In this document: positions 33,444 through 42,980 of the stretch, piece after piece
Layout: the number at the start of each line of letters is the position of its first letter
Numbering within the stretch: the first letter of the stretch is position 1
From: Planctomycetota bacterium
Lineage (GTDB): Bacteria > Planctomycetota > UBA1135
Assembly (NCBI GenBank): GCA_024229395.1
Contig: JAAESM010000003.1
Coordinates: 1 to 64,000 of the forward strand
Direction of reading: 5' to 3'
DNA length: 64,000 nt
Notes under the pieces: generated by a model
Told to the model about the DNA's origin: nothing
The model's input: the letters and a program-made list of their open reading frames with translations, nothing else
Databases searched by the model: none
Translations under genes and position numbers: made by a program

Positions 33444-35713
33444 ACCTTCACAAAGTGTGAGGATTTGTAGAGGTGGAAGATGCGAAGCAGATGTGCTGAT
33501 TCGCTTTCCTTAAAGGCCAAGAACGGCGGCAGAACCAGAGCGGATTCCGCTTCGGTGCCGTCGCCAGAAGACTCACCGACATAACCAGTCTGTTCCACGT
33601 CTTGGCTGGAGGCACCACCACGCTGTGCGGTCTTGACGCCACGCGAAGCGACCATGTGGCCGACCAACATCTCATGCAGGCTGAGGTAGGAGCCCAACTG
33701 CTGTTGCAGACGACGTTCGAACAGCGTCGCGCGCGCTTGTAAACCCGGTGCCACCGTGCGCGTTTCACTACCCTGCTCGGTTGGGTCTTTTGCCAACTCC
33801 ACGAAGGCACGTGAGCCATCGCTATAGGAGTAGAACTTCTCGTCGACGGTGCGCAACACATCGATGGTACGCAAGGTGTGCGCCAGCGGGAAACCAAGCG
33901 GATCGCGCAGGTGATCTGCCCATTGCTCCCAACCACTCAGGTAGCCGGTGGGGTTGCCGTAATGCGCCATGATCATGTCGCGCGCGGGTGCGCCACCTGG
34001 TTGCAGAGCCTCCATCTGGCTGACGCCTTCCAGCGACAAGCGTTCTGGCGTGTTCCATGGCTCTTCCAACTGCTGCGCGTCCTCGATGATCTCAAGGATG
34101 GTGGGGAAGAGGTCGACGGTCGAGGCCAAGCTCTGCACACGATGCCCAGCCGGTAGGCTCGGCGGATAGCGCATGATCAGCGGCACATGCAGCAAGGTAT
34201 CAACGTTCGACAGTTGATGGCCGATGCGCGTACCGATCTCAGCGAACTCCTCGCCGTGGTCAGCGACGATGATGACTAAGGTGTTGTCTTCAAGACCCAT
34301 CTCCTCGAGAGAATCAAAAAGACGACCCAGCAGTTGATCCTGGTAATAGATCTCGGCGTCGTAGAGCGCCTTGTACTTGACGATCATGTCGTCGGTCAGT
34401 GGCAAATCGCCGAGCACGAACTGGTGCATATCTGGCTGCGTGGATGGCAGAGCATCGGGCACGGTATCCGCCACGCTCACGCCTTCCGGCAGGAAACGCT
34501 CCCAGACATCTTCTGGTGGAAGATAAGGATCATGCGCCTCGTTGAGGTTCATGAACATGAAGAACGGCCGTGAAGAATCCCGTTCGCGGCTGCCGTCGAG
34601 CCAGTCGATGGCGGTATCGACGACCAAGGCGCCACCTTTGTCCTCAGAGTTCGGGAAGGTATAGCTCGGTTTCTTGCCGAACTTCTCCTGCGCGCGTTTC
34701 ATCACGCGACTGCCGAGCAACCGTTCCGACAAGGTGGGGATCGAGTAGTCGTGAAACTGCTCGAAGCCTTGCGTCAGGCCGTGGTCATAAGACAACCATG
34801 GTTTCTTGGCGATACCAACAGTCTGGTATCCGCGGTAGCTGAGTTCCTCGGCCAGCGTGTGGTAGTCATAGGTCACTAGGCCCTCGATGTGGCTGCGACT
34901 ATCCGGCAGCACATGATTCTCCCAGCCGATCGTGTGGGTGGTCGCGTGCACACCGGTGAACATGGAGGCGTGTGACGGCAAGGTCCACGGTGCGGTCGAG
35001 AAGGCATTCTCGAATACCACACCTTGTTCACCGAAGGCATCAAGGCGCGGGCTGGTATCACGTTCGTAACCATAAGCACCAAGGTGATCCGGGCGCACCG
35101 TATCCAGCACCACGAACAGCACGTTGGGGGAGTTACTCGGCGCGGTCATGCGTGCTTCCACCGCCAACTCGGCCGATCGAACTGGCATCATCCAACTACC
35201 AGCGGCTAGCAAGCTCACGAACACCAAGCTCGCGATTCCCCGCTTGGGTTGACACAAGAACTCCAGAGGGCGCTGGAGAATCGAGCGGCTCAGGATCACA
35301 AGCAGGGCGTAAAGAAGCAGGCCTGCAGGGACCAAAATGCCGACCGTGACCGCTAGCGACCAACCGAACTGATGGGCCAGCAGCGATAGGTGGGCTTCCA
35401 TCAAGGAAATCACCGCAGCGACGGCGCAAAAGCTCATCACACCCAAGCAGATAAGGAAATCGGCGGATTCAGCGGGGCGCTTGCGCCGAATAACCATCAA
35501 AAACAGCACACAGGCCACTCCGATCAGCATGCCAACACCGACGTAGCCCAGCAGCAGCTTGGTCCAAGCGGCTGGGTCAGCCTGATATGGGAAGGCGTTG
35601 TAAATGCAAATTGCTTCAAACAAGCAGTACCAAGCGGCAAGACTGCCACCTGCTATGCACCCGAAGGCCGTTTGTTTGAGGGAATTATTCACGACAACAT
35701 GCGTTAAAGTCAC
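33416..35713 (-). CDS. membrane-anchored sulfatase/phosphotransferase-like protein, paralogue A
   Basis: A 765-residue protein with about five N-terminal membrane helices (residues ~15-175) followed by an extracytoplasmic alkaline-phosphatase-superfamily domain. Metal-binding Asp204 lies in LFVVLDTVRPDHLGAYGY, and DHGEEFAEIGTRIGHQ is the second metal site. At the nucleophile position the sequence is APWTLPSHASMFTG, with Thr244 where sulfatases have Cys or Ser in CxPSR. Thr is the nucleophile in LtaS and EptA-type phospho-alcohol transferases. The substrate is probably a phosphate ester, sulfate ester or lipid head group. The start is GTG 35713; a GTG 21 bases downstream is possible. Confidence 0.85.
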   Translation of the reverse strand: MTLTHVVVNNSLKQTAFGCIAGGSLAAWYCLFEAICIYNAFPYQADPAAWTKLLLGYVGVGMLIGVACVLFLMVIRRKRPAESADFLICLGVMSFCAVAAVISLMEAHLSLLAHQFGWSLAVTVGILVPAGLLLYALLVILSRSILQRPLEFLCQPKRGIASLVFVSLLAAGSWMMPVRSAELAVEARMTAPSNSPNVLFVVLDTVRPDHLGAYGYERDTSPRLDAFGEQGVVFENAFSTAPWTLPSHASMFTGVHATTHTIGWENHVLPDSRSHIEGLVTYDYHTLAEELSYRGYQTVGIAKKPWLSYDHGLTQGFEQFHDYSIPTLSERLLGSRVMKRAQEKFGKKPSYTFPNSEDKGGALVVDTAIDWLDGSRERDSSRPFFMFMNLNEAHDPYLPPEDVWERFLPEGVSVADTVPDALPSTQPDMHQFVLGDLPLTDDMIVKYKALYDAEIYYQDQLLGRLFDSLEEMGLEDNTLVIIVADHGEEFAEIGTRIGHQLSNVDTLLHVPLIMRYPPSLPAGHRVQSLASTVDLFPTILEIIEDAQQLEEPWNTPERLSLEGVSQMEALQPGGAPARDMIMAHYGNPTGYLSGWEQWADHLRDPLGFPLAHTLRTIDVLRTVDEKFYSYSDGSRAFVELAKDPTEQGSETRTVAPGLQARATLFERRLQQQLGSYLSLHEMLVGHMVASRGVKTAQRGGASSQDVEQTGYVGESSGDGTEAESALVLPPFLAFKESESAHLLRIFHLYKSSHFVKVYSALFSAA

Positions 35714-35764
35714 CTTTCCAAGAAAAGTGCTCTAGTCTATTTCGGGGAGTGTTGCCGTCGAACT

Positions 35765-37945
35765 TTAGAAATCGAAGCGTGGCTTTAGAACGAGGGGGGA
35801 TTCCGCCTCTGTGCCATCGCCAGAGGACTCGCCGACATAACCCAGGCTTTCCATATCCTGGACTGAGTCGCGGGCGCGATTGGGGGATTTCATGCTGCGG
35901 GTGCGCACCATATGGCCTACCAACATCTCATGTAGCGTGCGGTAGGAACCCAGCTGCTGCTGCAGGCGAAGTTCATAGGTGCGGGCTCGACCAAGATCCT
36001 CATCCGCGATCGGCGTGAACTCACTGTGCTGTTCGGTCGGGTCTTCCGACAAGCGCAAGAAAGCCGTGGAGCCATCGCCATAAGTGAAGAACTTCTCGTC
36101 GGCAGTGCGCAGCACATCAATGGTGCGGATGTACTTTGCCAACGGGAAGTCGAATGGGTCGGTCAGGTAATCCTTCCATTCCGGCCAACCACTCAAGTAC
36201 GAGATCGGGTTGGCGTAATGTGCCATGACCATGTCGCGCGGGGCGGCGCTCGGATCTTGCATCACGCCGAATAGGCTGACACCTTCCAAGGACAACAACT
36301 TGGCCGACGGCCGTGGCAAGCCTTCAGGCTCCTGACTTTCGATCACACTGAGGATGGTCGGGAACAGGTCTACGGTGGAAGCCAAAGCCTGCACACGTTG
36401 ACCGGCTGGCAGAGCCTGCGGGTAACGCATGATCATCGGCACGTGAATCAGCGTATCGGTCAAAGCCAGTTGGTGACCAACGCGCGTACCGATCTCAGCG
36501 AACTCCTCGCCGTGGTCTGATACCACCACGATCAAGGTGTCTTCCATCAACTCCATTTCGCGGATGCCATCGAAGAGGCGACCGAGCAACATGTCTTGAT
36601 AGAGGATCTCGGCATCGTAAAGCGACTTGTACATCGCCTCGCGCTCAGGCGTGAGCTCCAAGGTGCCAAGGATGATGTTGTGTTCGTCGAGCGGATCCGC
36701 TGGCAAGGTTGGTGGCAGCGTGTCCTCGAGCGCAATGCCCTCAGGCATGAAGTGCTCCCAATACTCTGCAGGAGGCAGGTATGGGTGGTGCGCCTCATTC
36801 AGGTTCATGAAGATGAAGAAGGGGCGATCCTCATCGCGCATGCGCCCATCCTTCAGCCAATGTAGCGCAGTATCGACCACACGCGCGCCACCTTTATCGG
36901 CGTTGTTCGGATAGGAAGTGCCGCCTTTGGGGCCACGTCGGCCGAAGCGCTTCAAGCGACTGGCGAACATGTTGTCAATCAGGCGTGGGATCGAGTAATC
37001 GAAGTAGTTCTCGAAGCCTTGCGTCAGGCCGACGTCGTAAGTCAGCCAAGATTTCTCCGACACGCCTACTGTTTGGTAGCCGCGTTCGCCCAGCTCTTCC
37101 GAGATGGTGTGGAAGTCATAGGCGATCTTGCCCTCGATGGTGGCGCGCCCATCGGACAGGCGCGGGTGTTCCCAACCAGTGCCGTGGGTGGTGGCGTGCA
37201 GACCAGTGAACATGGACGCGTGCGATGGCAAGGTCCATGGTGCCGCCGAGAATGCGTTCTCGAACAACACGCCTTCTGCTGCCAGGGCATCTAGGTTGGG
37301 GCTGGTGGCGCGGTGATATCCGTAGGCGCCAAGGTGATCGGCGCGCAGGGTGTCGAGCACCACGAACAATACGTTGGGTGCTTCCGCTGGAGCGGCCATC
37401 TGTTGTTCCGCTGCGAGTTGTGCTGGCGAGACCGGACGCAGCAAGGCGCCAACGGCGAAGACTGCCAGGCCAACTAGTCCGACAACGGCGACCACGCCAC
37501 TGCAAGCGCAGGACATCATCCAACCGAAACGCGTACGCGCCAAGAAATACAGGACGGCATACACCACCAAGCTACCGAGCAACACAGCACCGAAGGTCAT
37601 CAAGGCGGCAGGGCTGGTGGTGCGCGTGCTTGGGGACATCCAGCCGAAGCGTGCTTCGATCACACAGACCACCGCGACCGCACCGGCTAAGATCAAGATG
37701 CCAAGGTGTAGGTTGTAGTTGCTCTCACGCGCCTTCTTGGTGGACAGCAAAGGCAGCACCAAAGCGCACAGCAAACCCAGCCCTGCGCCAACGCCGAGGT
37801 AGCTAGGAAGCAGACGGGCCCATAGGGCGGAATCGGTTTGGTAGGGGAAGTCGGCGAAAACTACGCAGGCTTCCAAGAGGCTGGCCCAACCGGCCAAACA
37901 ACCGCCCATGAGAGCACCCTGGAGGAGGTTCTTGGCGTTCATCAT
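35765..37945 (-). CDS. membrane-anchored sulfatase/phosphotransferase-like protein, paralogue B
   Basis: A 726-residue paralogue of the protein encoded just downstream, with the same plan: an N-terminal GGCLAGWASLLEACVVFADFPYQTD block, about five helices, then LFVVLDTLRADHLGAYGYHRATSPNLDAL, APWTLPSHASMFTG with Thr at the nucleophile, and VSDHGEEFAEIGTRVGHQ. It ends with LGYVGESSGDGTEAES, nearly identical to paralogue A. The chosen start is the ATG in TAATG overlapping the stop of the small gene upstream; further ATGs lie 3 bases downstream and up to 33 bases upstream. Paralogue A follows after a 51-base gap. Confidence 0.85.
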   Translation of the reverse strand: MMNAKNLLQGALMGGCLAGWASLLEACVVFADFPYQTDSALWARLLPSYLGVGAGLGLLCALVLPLLSTKKARESNYNLHLGILILAGAVAVVCVIEARFGWMSPSTRTTSPAALMTFGAVLLGSLVVYAVLYFLARTRFGWMMSCACSGVVAVVGLVGLAVFAVGALLRPVSPAQLAAEQQMAAPAEAPNVLFVVLDTLRADHLGAYGYHRATSPNLDALAAEGVLFENAFSAAPWTLPSHASMFTGLHATTHGTGWEHPRLSDGRATIEGKIAYDFHTISEELGERGYQTVGVSEKSWLTYDVGLTQGFENYFDYSIPRLIDNMFASRLKRFGRRGPKGGTSYPNNADKGGARVVDTALHWLKDGRMRDEDRPFFIFMNLNEAHHPYLPPAEYWEHFMPEGIALEDTLPPTLPADPLDEHNIILGTLELTPEREAMYKSLYDAEILYQDMLLGRLFDGIREMELMEDTLIVVVSDHGEEFAEIGTRVGHQLALTDTLIHVPMIMRYPQALPAGQRVQALASTVDLFPTILSVIESQEPEGLPRPSAKLLSLEGVSLFGVMQDPSAAPRDMVMAHYANPISYLSGWPEWKDYLTDPFDFPLAKYIRTIDVLRTADEKFFTYGDGSTAFLRLSEDPTEQHSEFTPIADEDLGRARTYELRLQQQLGSYRTLHEMLVGHMVRTRSMKSPNRARDSVQDMESLGYVGESSGDGTEAESPLVLKPRFDF

Positions 37946-38286
37946 TACCATGATAAATAGGCAAAGGAGCCGTCGCAATCACCCCAAAATCGCACGCTTT
38001 CGTTGGAATATTCAAGTTCCGCCAGCTTTTGCCGTAGTTGGGATAGGATGAGGGCTTTCATCAAGCCAGCGCCTTTCAAATCGAAACTCGATAAGGTCAG
38101 GCGATTCGGCACTACCTTGACCCTTGCGGTCAAAGTCACAGCTCCGATCATGGGTGCGCGTCCCTGCAGGACAAGCTGTTCGTGATCGAGCTCTAAACTG
38201 CTGATTTCCACGCCTTTGGGCATCAAGCTGGCCAAAGCTTGGCGGAAATCAGGAAGTTCGAGGTTAATCTGGACCTGCATGTGCAT
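37945..38286 (-). CDS. small protein of unknown function, coupled to paralogue B
   Basis: A 113-residue protein starting at ATG 38286 (MHMQVQINLEL; ATG 38280 is also possible) with beta-rich segments such as VEISSLELDHEQLVLQGRAP and AVTLTARVKVVPNRLTLSSFDL, then a helical LMKALILSQLRQKLAELEY. The pattern of amphipathic strands followed by a helix resembles lipid-binding or AsmA/DUF2993-like small domains, but no family can be named. The stop overlaps the ATG of the downstream sulfatase-like gene (TAATG), so production is coupled. Confidence 0.6.
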   Translation of the reverse strand: MHMQVQINLELPDFRQALASLMPKGVEISSLELDHEQLVLQGRAPMIGAVTLTARVKVVPNRLTLSSFDLKGAGLMKALILSQLRQKLAELEYSNESVRFWGDCDGSFAYLSW

Positions 38287-38308
38287 ACTGTAGGTGTACC
38301 TCCCGTTG

Positions 38309-39622
38309 ATGTCTTTGCCCGGATCCGCTCTTGTTGCCGCCACCTTGATGGCCACCACCCTGCTGCCTAGCTCTTTGCAGGCACAAGGCGGGCGTACAGG
38401 CCGACGCGTGCCCGAGCCTAGCCACCAAGCTCTTGTTGCCCAGCTACGCGATCCCAAGCAAGACGGCGCGACTCGTATGCGCTCCTTGGCCATGCTTGCC
38501 TACAAGAGCCGATCGCTGAACTTCAAAGATGTCAGCTCGGTGCATCATCTTGCCCGCGGCATCTACCTCGCTGATTACGCACGCTGCCTGGGCTTGTGCG
38601 GTGCTGAAGCCCTGCCGGAGTTGCTGTCGCTGCGCGTCAAGCGCGATGAAGACGCAGCCGCCGAGGTCCTCTATGCGCGAGTCAAGTTGGATCCTGAAGG
38701 TGTTTCTCTGGCGTTGACAACCTTGCGCAATCGTAAGGCAAAAGACTTGGTGCGCGTTGCCGCCTTGCGTGCGCTTGCTGATTTGAAGTCACCTTTCGCC
38801 TTGGTCGAAGCCTTGCGCCGCTTGGACATGGAGTCCGGCGCCCTGCTGTTCGAATGCCTGGCGATTCTGCGCCGCAATCCGAGCGATGATCAGATCCCTT
38901 ATCTGATCGACTTGATGAGCACATCCACAGGTCGACCCGCCAATGAAGCCGTGGCCATGCTGCAAAGTATCACTGGCTATCGCATCGCCAACGACCCGCG
39001 TACCTGGAAGCACTTCTATCTCAAGCACAAGGCCGACGGCACACCGTTCCGCCGTGAGAGTGATGGCAGCACCGAGGAATCCAGCCTGTCTTATATGGGC
39101 GTGCCGATCTTCAGCGACCGTATTGCATTCGCCATCGACTCCTCTGGTTCCATGAATGAACGCATGGGTGACACCAGTGGCGACACTCGTTCGACCCGCG
39201 CCAACAATGAGCTGATCCACTTGCTGCCGCGTCTACCCGAAGAGGCACAGTTCAATGTGTTGTTCTTCGATGGCGAGGTCCATTCCTTCGCCGACGGCTT
39301 AATCCCGATCGACCCAGAGGTGCAGGCTTCCGTTGGTGAGTTCTGCTTGGAGAACCTCCCCGATGGCGGCACCAATATCTTTGCGGCTCTTGATTCCGCC
39401 TTCAGTCAAGAAGGTGTGGAGGAAATCGTGCTGCTGACCGATGGCTCACCATCGATGGGGGAGTTGATCGAGCCGATCGAAATTCTTGCGCGTGTGCAAC
39501 GCTACAACCGTTGGCGCGGCGTGCGCGTTAGTGCGGTGGCTTTACGTGCGCCGGCGAAATCCCATGCCTTCCTCAATCGCTTAGCGAGGGAGAATCAAGG
39601 CGTGTGTAAGGTGCTGCGTTAA
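38309..39622 (+). CDS. secreted VWA-domain protein with HEAT-like N-terminal part
   Basis: A 437-residue protein with a signal peptide (MSLPGSALVAATLMATTLLPSSLQAQ). Residues ~35-230 are alpha-helical HEAT-like repeats (LVAQLRD, ALPELLSL, AALRALADL). A von Willebrand A domain begins near 270 with the MIDAS motif DSSGSM in FAIDSSGSMNERMG, a Thr site in GGTNIFAALD and the Asp in LLTDGSPSMGE. VWA domains bind metal and mediate protein contacts. Alternative start GTG 38294 would add five residues. It is flanked by the sulfatase-like paralogues and divergent from the small gene at 37945. Confidence 0.8.
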   Translation: MSLPGSALVAATLMATTLLPSSLQAQGGRTGRRVPEPSHQALVAQLRDPKQDGATRMRSLAMLAYKSRSLNFKDVSSVHHLARGIYLADYARCLGLCGAEALPELLSLRVKRDEDAAAEVLYARVKLDPEGVSLALTTLRNRKAKDLVRVAALRALADLKSPFALVEALRRLDMESGALLFECLAILRRNPSDDQIPYLIDLMSTSTGRPANEAVAMLQSITGYRIANDPRTWKHFYLKHKADGTPFRRESDGSTEESSLSYMGVPIFSDRIAFAIDSSGSMNERMGDTSGDTRSTRANNELIHLLPRLPEEAQFNVLFFDGEVHSFADGLIPIDPEVQASVGEFCLENLPDGGTNIFAALDSAFSQEGVEEIVLLTDGSPSMGELIEPIEILARVQRYNRWRGVRVSAVALRAPAKSHAFLNRLARENQGVCKVLR

Positions 39623-39636
39623 GCGCGCAACCTGGC

Positions 39637-41835
39637 TTAGCGCTTGCCGCTGACCGCCTCGAAGGGCGGCAGGCCAATGCGTTCCTTGGCTTTTGTCGCA
39701 TCGCCGACGAAGCCGCCGACATAGCCTGTTTCCTCGATCTCTTGCTGGGTCATGCCCGCAGTATCGATGGGTTTCTTGCTGCGGCCGCCACCTTTGCCAG
39801 ACACGGCACGCAACCAAGCGAGGTGACCGGTGAGCAACTCACGTGCGACCACATGCGATGTGATCTGCTGGTCGAAACGCTTCTCGAGGAAGTTGGCGCG
39901 CTTGCGGAAGTCATCAGGGATGACATTCAACATACTGGCTTGCTCGGTTGGGTCGTTCGGGATGTCAATGTAGGAACGATCGCCATCGCTGTACATATAC
40001 AGCTTGTCTTGTGGCGTGCGGATGACGTCGACCGAACGCAGGTACTCCGCCAACACGAAATCGTATGGATCTTCCGGGCTCCACTCGAGGAAGCTCATCA
40101 GGTAAGCCGCCGGGTTTGAGTAATGCGCCATCACCAAGTCACGTGCAGCAGGGCCATTCTCTTGCATGGTGGCAAGCTGGCTGACGCCTTCCAGGGCCAT
40201 GATCTCGACGCTCGGTGGCATTGCGAAACCGCGGTGTTGCTCAAGGATGTCAAGCACGGTCGGGAATATGTCGATCGTCGAAGCCAAGGACTCGACTCGG
40301 CGGTTCGATGGTATCTGCGCTGGGTAACGCATGATTAACGGAACATGCAGCAGGTAATCTGAGAGTGAAAGTTGATGACCGATGCGGCCATCGATCTCAC
40401 CGAACTCTTCGCCGTGGTCGGCGGTGATGATGATCAGGGTGTCTTCTTTGACGCCCATCTGCTCAAGGCCATCGAAGAGGCGACCGAGCAGCCCATCTTG
40501 GTAGAGGATCTCGGCGTCGTAGAGGGCTTCGTAAAGAACCATCTCTTCTGGCGTGAGCGTGGTCAGGCTTTGCAATACTTCGCGGTGCAGGAGCACGTCG
40601 GAACGTAGCGTGGGAGGTTTGGTCGTTGCGACATCGATGCCTTCTGGCAGGAAGGTCGACCAGAACTCTTCCGGTGGCTCGTAAGGATCGTGCGCCTCAT
40701 TCAAGTTCATGAACATGAAGAAAGGCTTGTCGGTATTGCGATCGCTATCAAGCCAATCCAAGGCGGTATCGACCACGCGCGAGCCACCCTTGTCGGTGAA
40801 CTCATGTGGGTCTAGGCCGAACTTCTCGCGGTAACGATCCCAGAAACGCTTGACCAGGAATGTGTCGCGCAGGTTCAACTCAGAGAAGTCGAAATAAGAA
40901 GCGAAGCCTTGCACCAATCCGGTCTCGGCGGTGAGCCAAGCTTTTTGGGAAGCGCCAACCGTCTCATAACCGAGGCGGTTCATTTCCTCCGCCATGGTGT
41001 GGAAGTCATAGCGCGCTTGGTTTGCCAGGCTTGCCAGGCCATCGCTGAGGCGCGGATGCTCCCAACCAGTGCCGTGGTTGTTCGGCAGCAAGCCACTGAA
41101 GATCGAGGCATGTGAAGGCAAGGTCCATGGTGCAGCCGAGAAGTTGTTCTCGAACAAGGCGCCTTCACTGGCGAGTTCATCTAAGCGCGGGCTGGTCTCG
41201 CGCTCGTAGCCGTAGCTGCTCAAGTGGGCCGCGGCGACGGTATCCAGCACGATCAGCAGCACGTTGGGGGCACCAGCTGGGGCAACTGCCGCGGAATCAG
41301 GCATGGATTCCTTTGCCGGCGATGTAGGCAGCGCTAAAGAGATGCCGGCCATTAGCAGCAAAGCCACAATGCTGATGTTGGCCGCGGCTTGGCTGAAAAG
41401 CGCATTCATTTGCCTAGCGATGAACTTGCGGCCGAGGAAGGCCAAGACCACGAAGCAGACCAAGCCGCCAACTAGGATTTGCGCGAACAGAAACAGGGCG
41501 CCAGGGGAGATGGTGCGGACTGCAGAAGGCAGCCACGTCATGCGGGCTGTGAGCAGGAACACCAAGGTGCAACCAGAGATCAGGATCAGCAGGCCGAGCA
41601 AGGTGCGTCGTTGTGGACGCTCTGCCTGCTTCGGGAAAACGAAAGGCAGAATCAAGCCGCAGCCGAATCCGATTGCTGCACCAATCAATAAGTAGGTTGG
41701 CAGCAGACTGGTCCAAACCACAGGGTCAGTTTGGTAGGGGTAGGCGGAATAGAGGAAGAATGCCTCGACCAAACTGGCCCATCCGGCCAAACAGGCACCC
41801 AATACGACACCGTGCAGGAGGTAGTAAACCTTCAT
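39637..41835 (-). CDS. membrane-anchored sulfatase/phosphotransferase-like protein, paralogue C
   Basis: A 732-residue third paralogue. The shared N-terminal block is GACLAGWASLVEAFFLYSAYPYQTD. The catalytic part has LLIVLDTVAAAHLSSYGYERETSPRLDEL (RPDH replaced by AAAH), then APWTLPSHASIFSG with the Thr nucleophile and ITADHGEEFGEIDGRIGHQ. The C-terminus has IEETGYVGGFVGDATKAKER. The chosen start is ATG 41835, because the ATG at 41844 lies inside a TATAAT element (41848-41843) ending 7 bases before 41835. The gene is convergent with the VWA gene and shares its 14-base end spacing. Confidence 0.85.
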   Translation of the reverse strand: MKVYYLLHGVVLGACLAGWASLVEAFFLYSAYPYQTDPVVWTSLLPTYLLIGAAIGFGCGLILPFVFPKQAERPQRRTLLGLLILISGCTLVFLLTARMTWLPSAVRTISPGALFLFAQILVGGLVCFVVLAFLGRKFIARQMNALFSQAAANISIVALLLMAGISLALPTSPAKESMPDSAAVAPAGAPNVLLIVLDTVAAAHLSSYGYERETSPRLDELASEGALFENNFSAAPWTLPSHASIFSGLLPNNHGTGWEHPRLSDGLASLANQARYDFHTMAEEMNRLGYETVGASQKAWLTAETGLVQGFASYFDFSELNLRDTFLVKRFWDRYREKFGLDPHEFTDKGGSRVVDTALDWLDSDRNTDKPFFMFMNLNEAHDPYEPPEEFWSTFLPEGIDVATTKPPTLRSDVLLHREVLQSLTTLTPEEMVLYEALYDAEILYQDGLLGRLFDGLEQMGVKEDTLIIITADHGEEFGEIDGRIGHQLSLSDYLLHVPLIMRYPAQIPSNRRVESLASTIDIFPTVLDILEQHRGFAMPPSVEIMALEGVSQLATMQENGPAARDLVMAHYSNPAAYLMSFLEWSPEDPYDFVLAEYLRSVDVIRTPQDKLYMYSDGDRSYIDIPNDPTEQASMLNVIPDDFRKRANFLEKRFDQQITSHVVARELLTGHLAWLRAVSGKGGGRSKKPIDTAGMTQQEIEETGYVGGFVGDATKAKERIGLPPFEAVSGKR

Positions 41836-41882
41836 GACAGCCATTATAGGTTGAGACCAATGCTCGGAGTTATCATTCGATT

Positions 41883-42920
41883 ATGAAGGCAGTTAGAGTT
41901 CATGAGCATGGTGGCTACGAGGTCTTGCGGATTGAGGACATTCCAATTCCGGAGCCAGGTCCGGGGCAGGTGCGCATCAAGGTCGCATGGGCAGCCTTGA
42001 ATCATTTGGATGTTTGGGTTCGGCGCGGGGTTCCGGGACATCGGTTTCCATTGCCAATCACACCGGGGTGCGACTTCAGTGGTACGGTCGATCAAGCGGG
42101 TTTGGGAGCAGAAAAATGGCAGAATGGCCAACGTGTGACCGTAGCACCTGGATATACATCCTCTGACAGTTGTGAATCTGCGGCTGGGCAACACAATCTG
42201 GCCCGCGACTATGGCATCTATGGCGAGACCTGCGATGGCGGCAATGCTGAATACGCCATTGTCAATGCGGAGAACCTCATCGCCGTGCCCGACGACTACC
42301 CACTAGATCTGGCCGCCGCCTTCCCGCTGACCTACCTCACCGCCTGGCATATGTTGGTCGACCGTTGCCAGGTGCAGCCTGGCGACAGGGTCTTGATCCA
42401 TGCCGCAGGCAGTGGTGTTTCTGTTGCCGCCACCCAGATTGCCAAGTTGCACGGCGCGGATGTGATGGTAACTGCCGGTAGCGCTGAAAAGTGTGCCTTG
42501 GGGTTGGAGAATGGTGCAGATACGGCAGTAAATTACCGTGAAGATGACTGGAGTGCAGCCGCCAAGACTTGGACTGGCAAGCGTGGCCTGGACATCATCG
42601 TCGATCATGTGGGGGTGGATACGCTGCCGAAGGGGGTGTGGGCGCTGGCGAAAGGCGGGCGAATTGTCACTTGTGGCGTCACTTCTGGAGCAGAAATGCA
42701 GCTGAATTTTGCACCAATTTTTTTCAAGAGCCTCAGTATTCTCGGCAGCACCATGGGCGGGCTTGGAGAATTAAAGAAAGTCTCAGAACTTGTTTTTTCA
42801 GGGAAGCTGACCCCCATCGTGGCAAAACGACACAAAATGGACCAAATTTCCGAGGCCCATCGAGCCCTGGATGATCGTCGGGGATTCGGAAAGCAACTGT
42901 TGCAAGTGAAATATAATTAA
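41883..42920 (+). CDS. zinc-independent MDR-family oxidoreductase (quinone-oxidoreductase-like)
   Basis: A 345-residue medium-chain dehydrogenase/reductase. The N-terminal GroES-like domain has MKAVRVHEHGGYEVL and LNHLDVWVRRGVPG, then ITPGCDFSGTV. The nucleotide-binding domain has GDRVLIHAAGSGVSVAATQIAKLHGADV. The classical structural-zinc Cys cluster is reduced and the GHE catalytic-zinc motif is absent, so NAD(P)H-dependent quinone or enone reduction is likely. TATCAT ends 6 bases before the ATG. The substrate is unknown. Confidence 0.9.
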   Translation: MKAVRVHEHGGYEVLRIEDIPIPEPGPGQVRIKVAWAALNHLDVWVRRGVPGHRFPLPITPGCDFSGTVDQAGLGAEKWQNGQRVTVAPGYTSSDSCESAAGQHNLARDYGIYGETCDGGNAEYAIVNAENLIAVPDDYPLDLAAAFPLTYLTAWHMLVDRCQVQPGDRVLIHAAGSGVSVAATQIAKLHGADVMVTAGSAEKCALGLENGADTAVNYREDDWSAAAKTWTGKRGLDIIVDHVGVDTLPKGVWALAKGGRIVTCGVTSGAEMQLNFAPIFFKSLSILGSTMGGLGELKKVSELVFSGKLTPIVAKRHKMDQISEAHRALDDRRGFGKQLLQVKYN

Positions 42921-42980
42921 CTCGATTTATCCTCTGCTATCATTCCCGGCAAAATCGCTCCCGATTAACCCCGGATTGAC

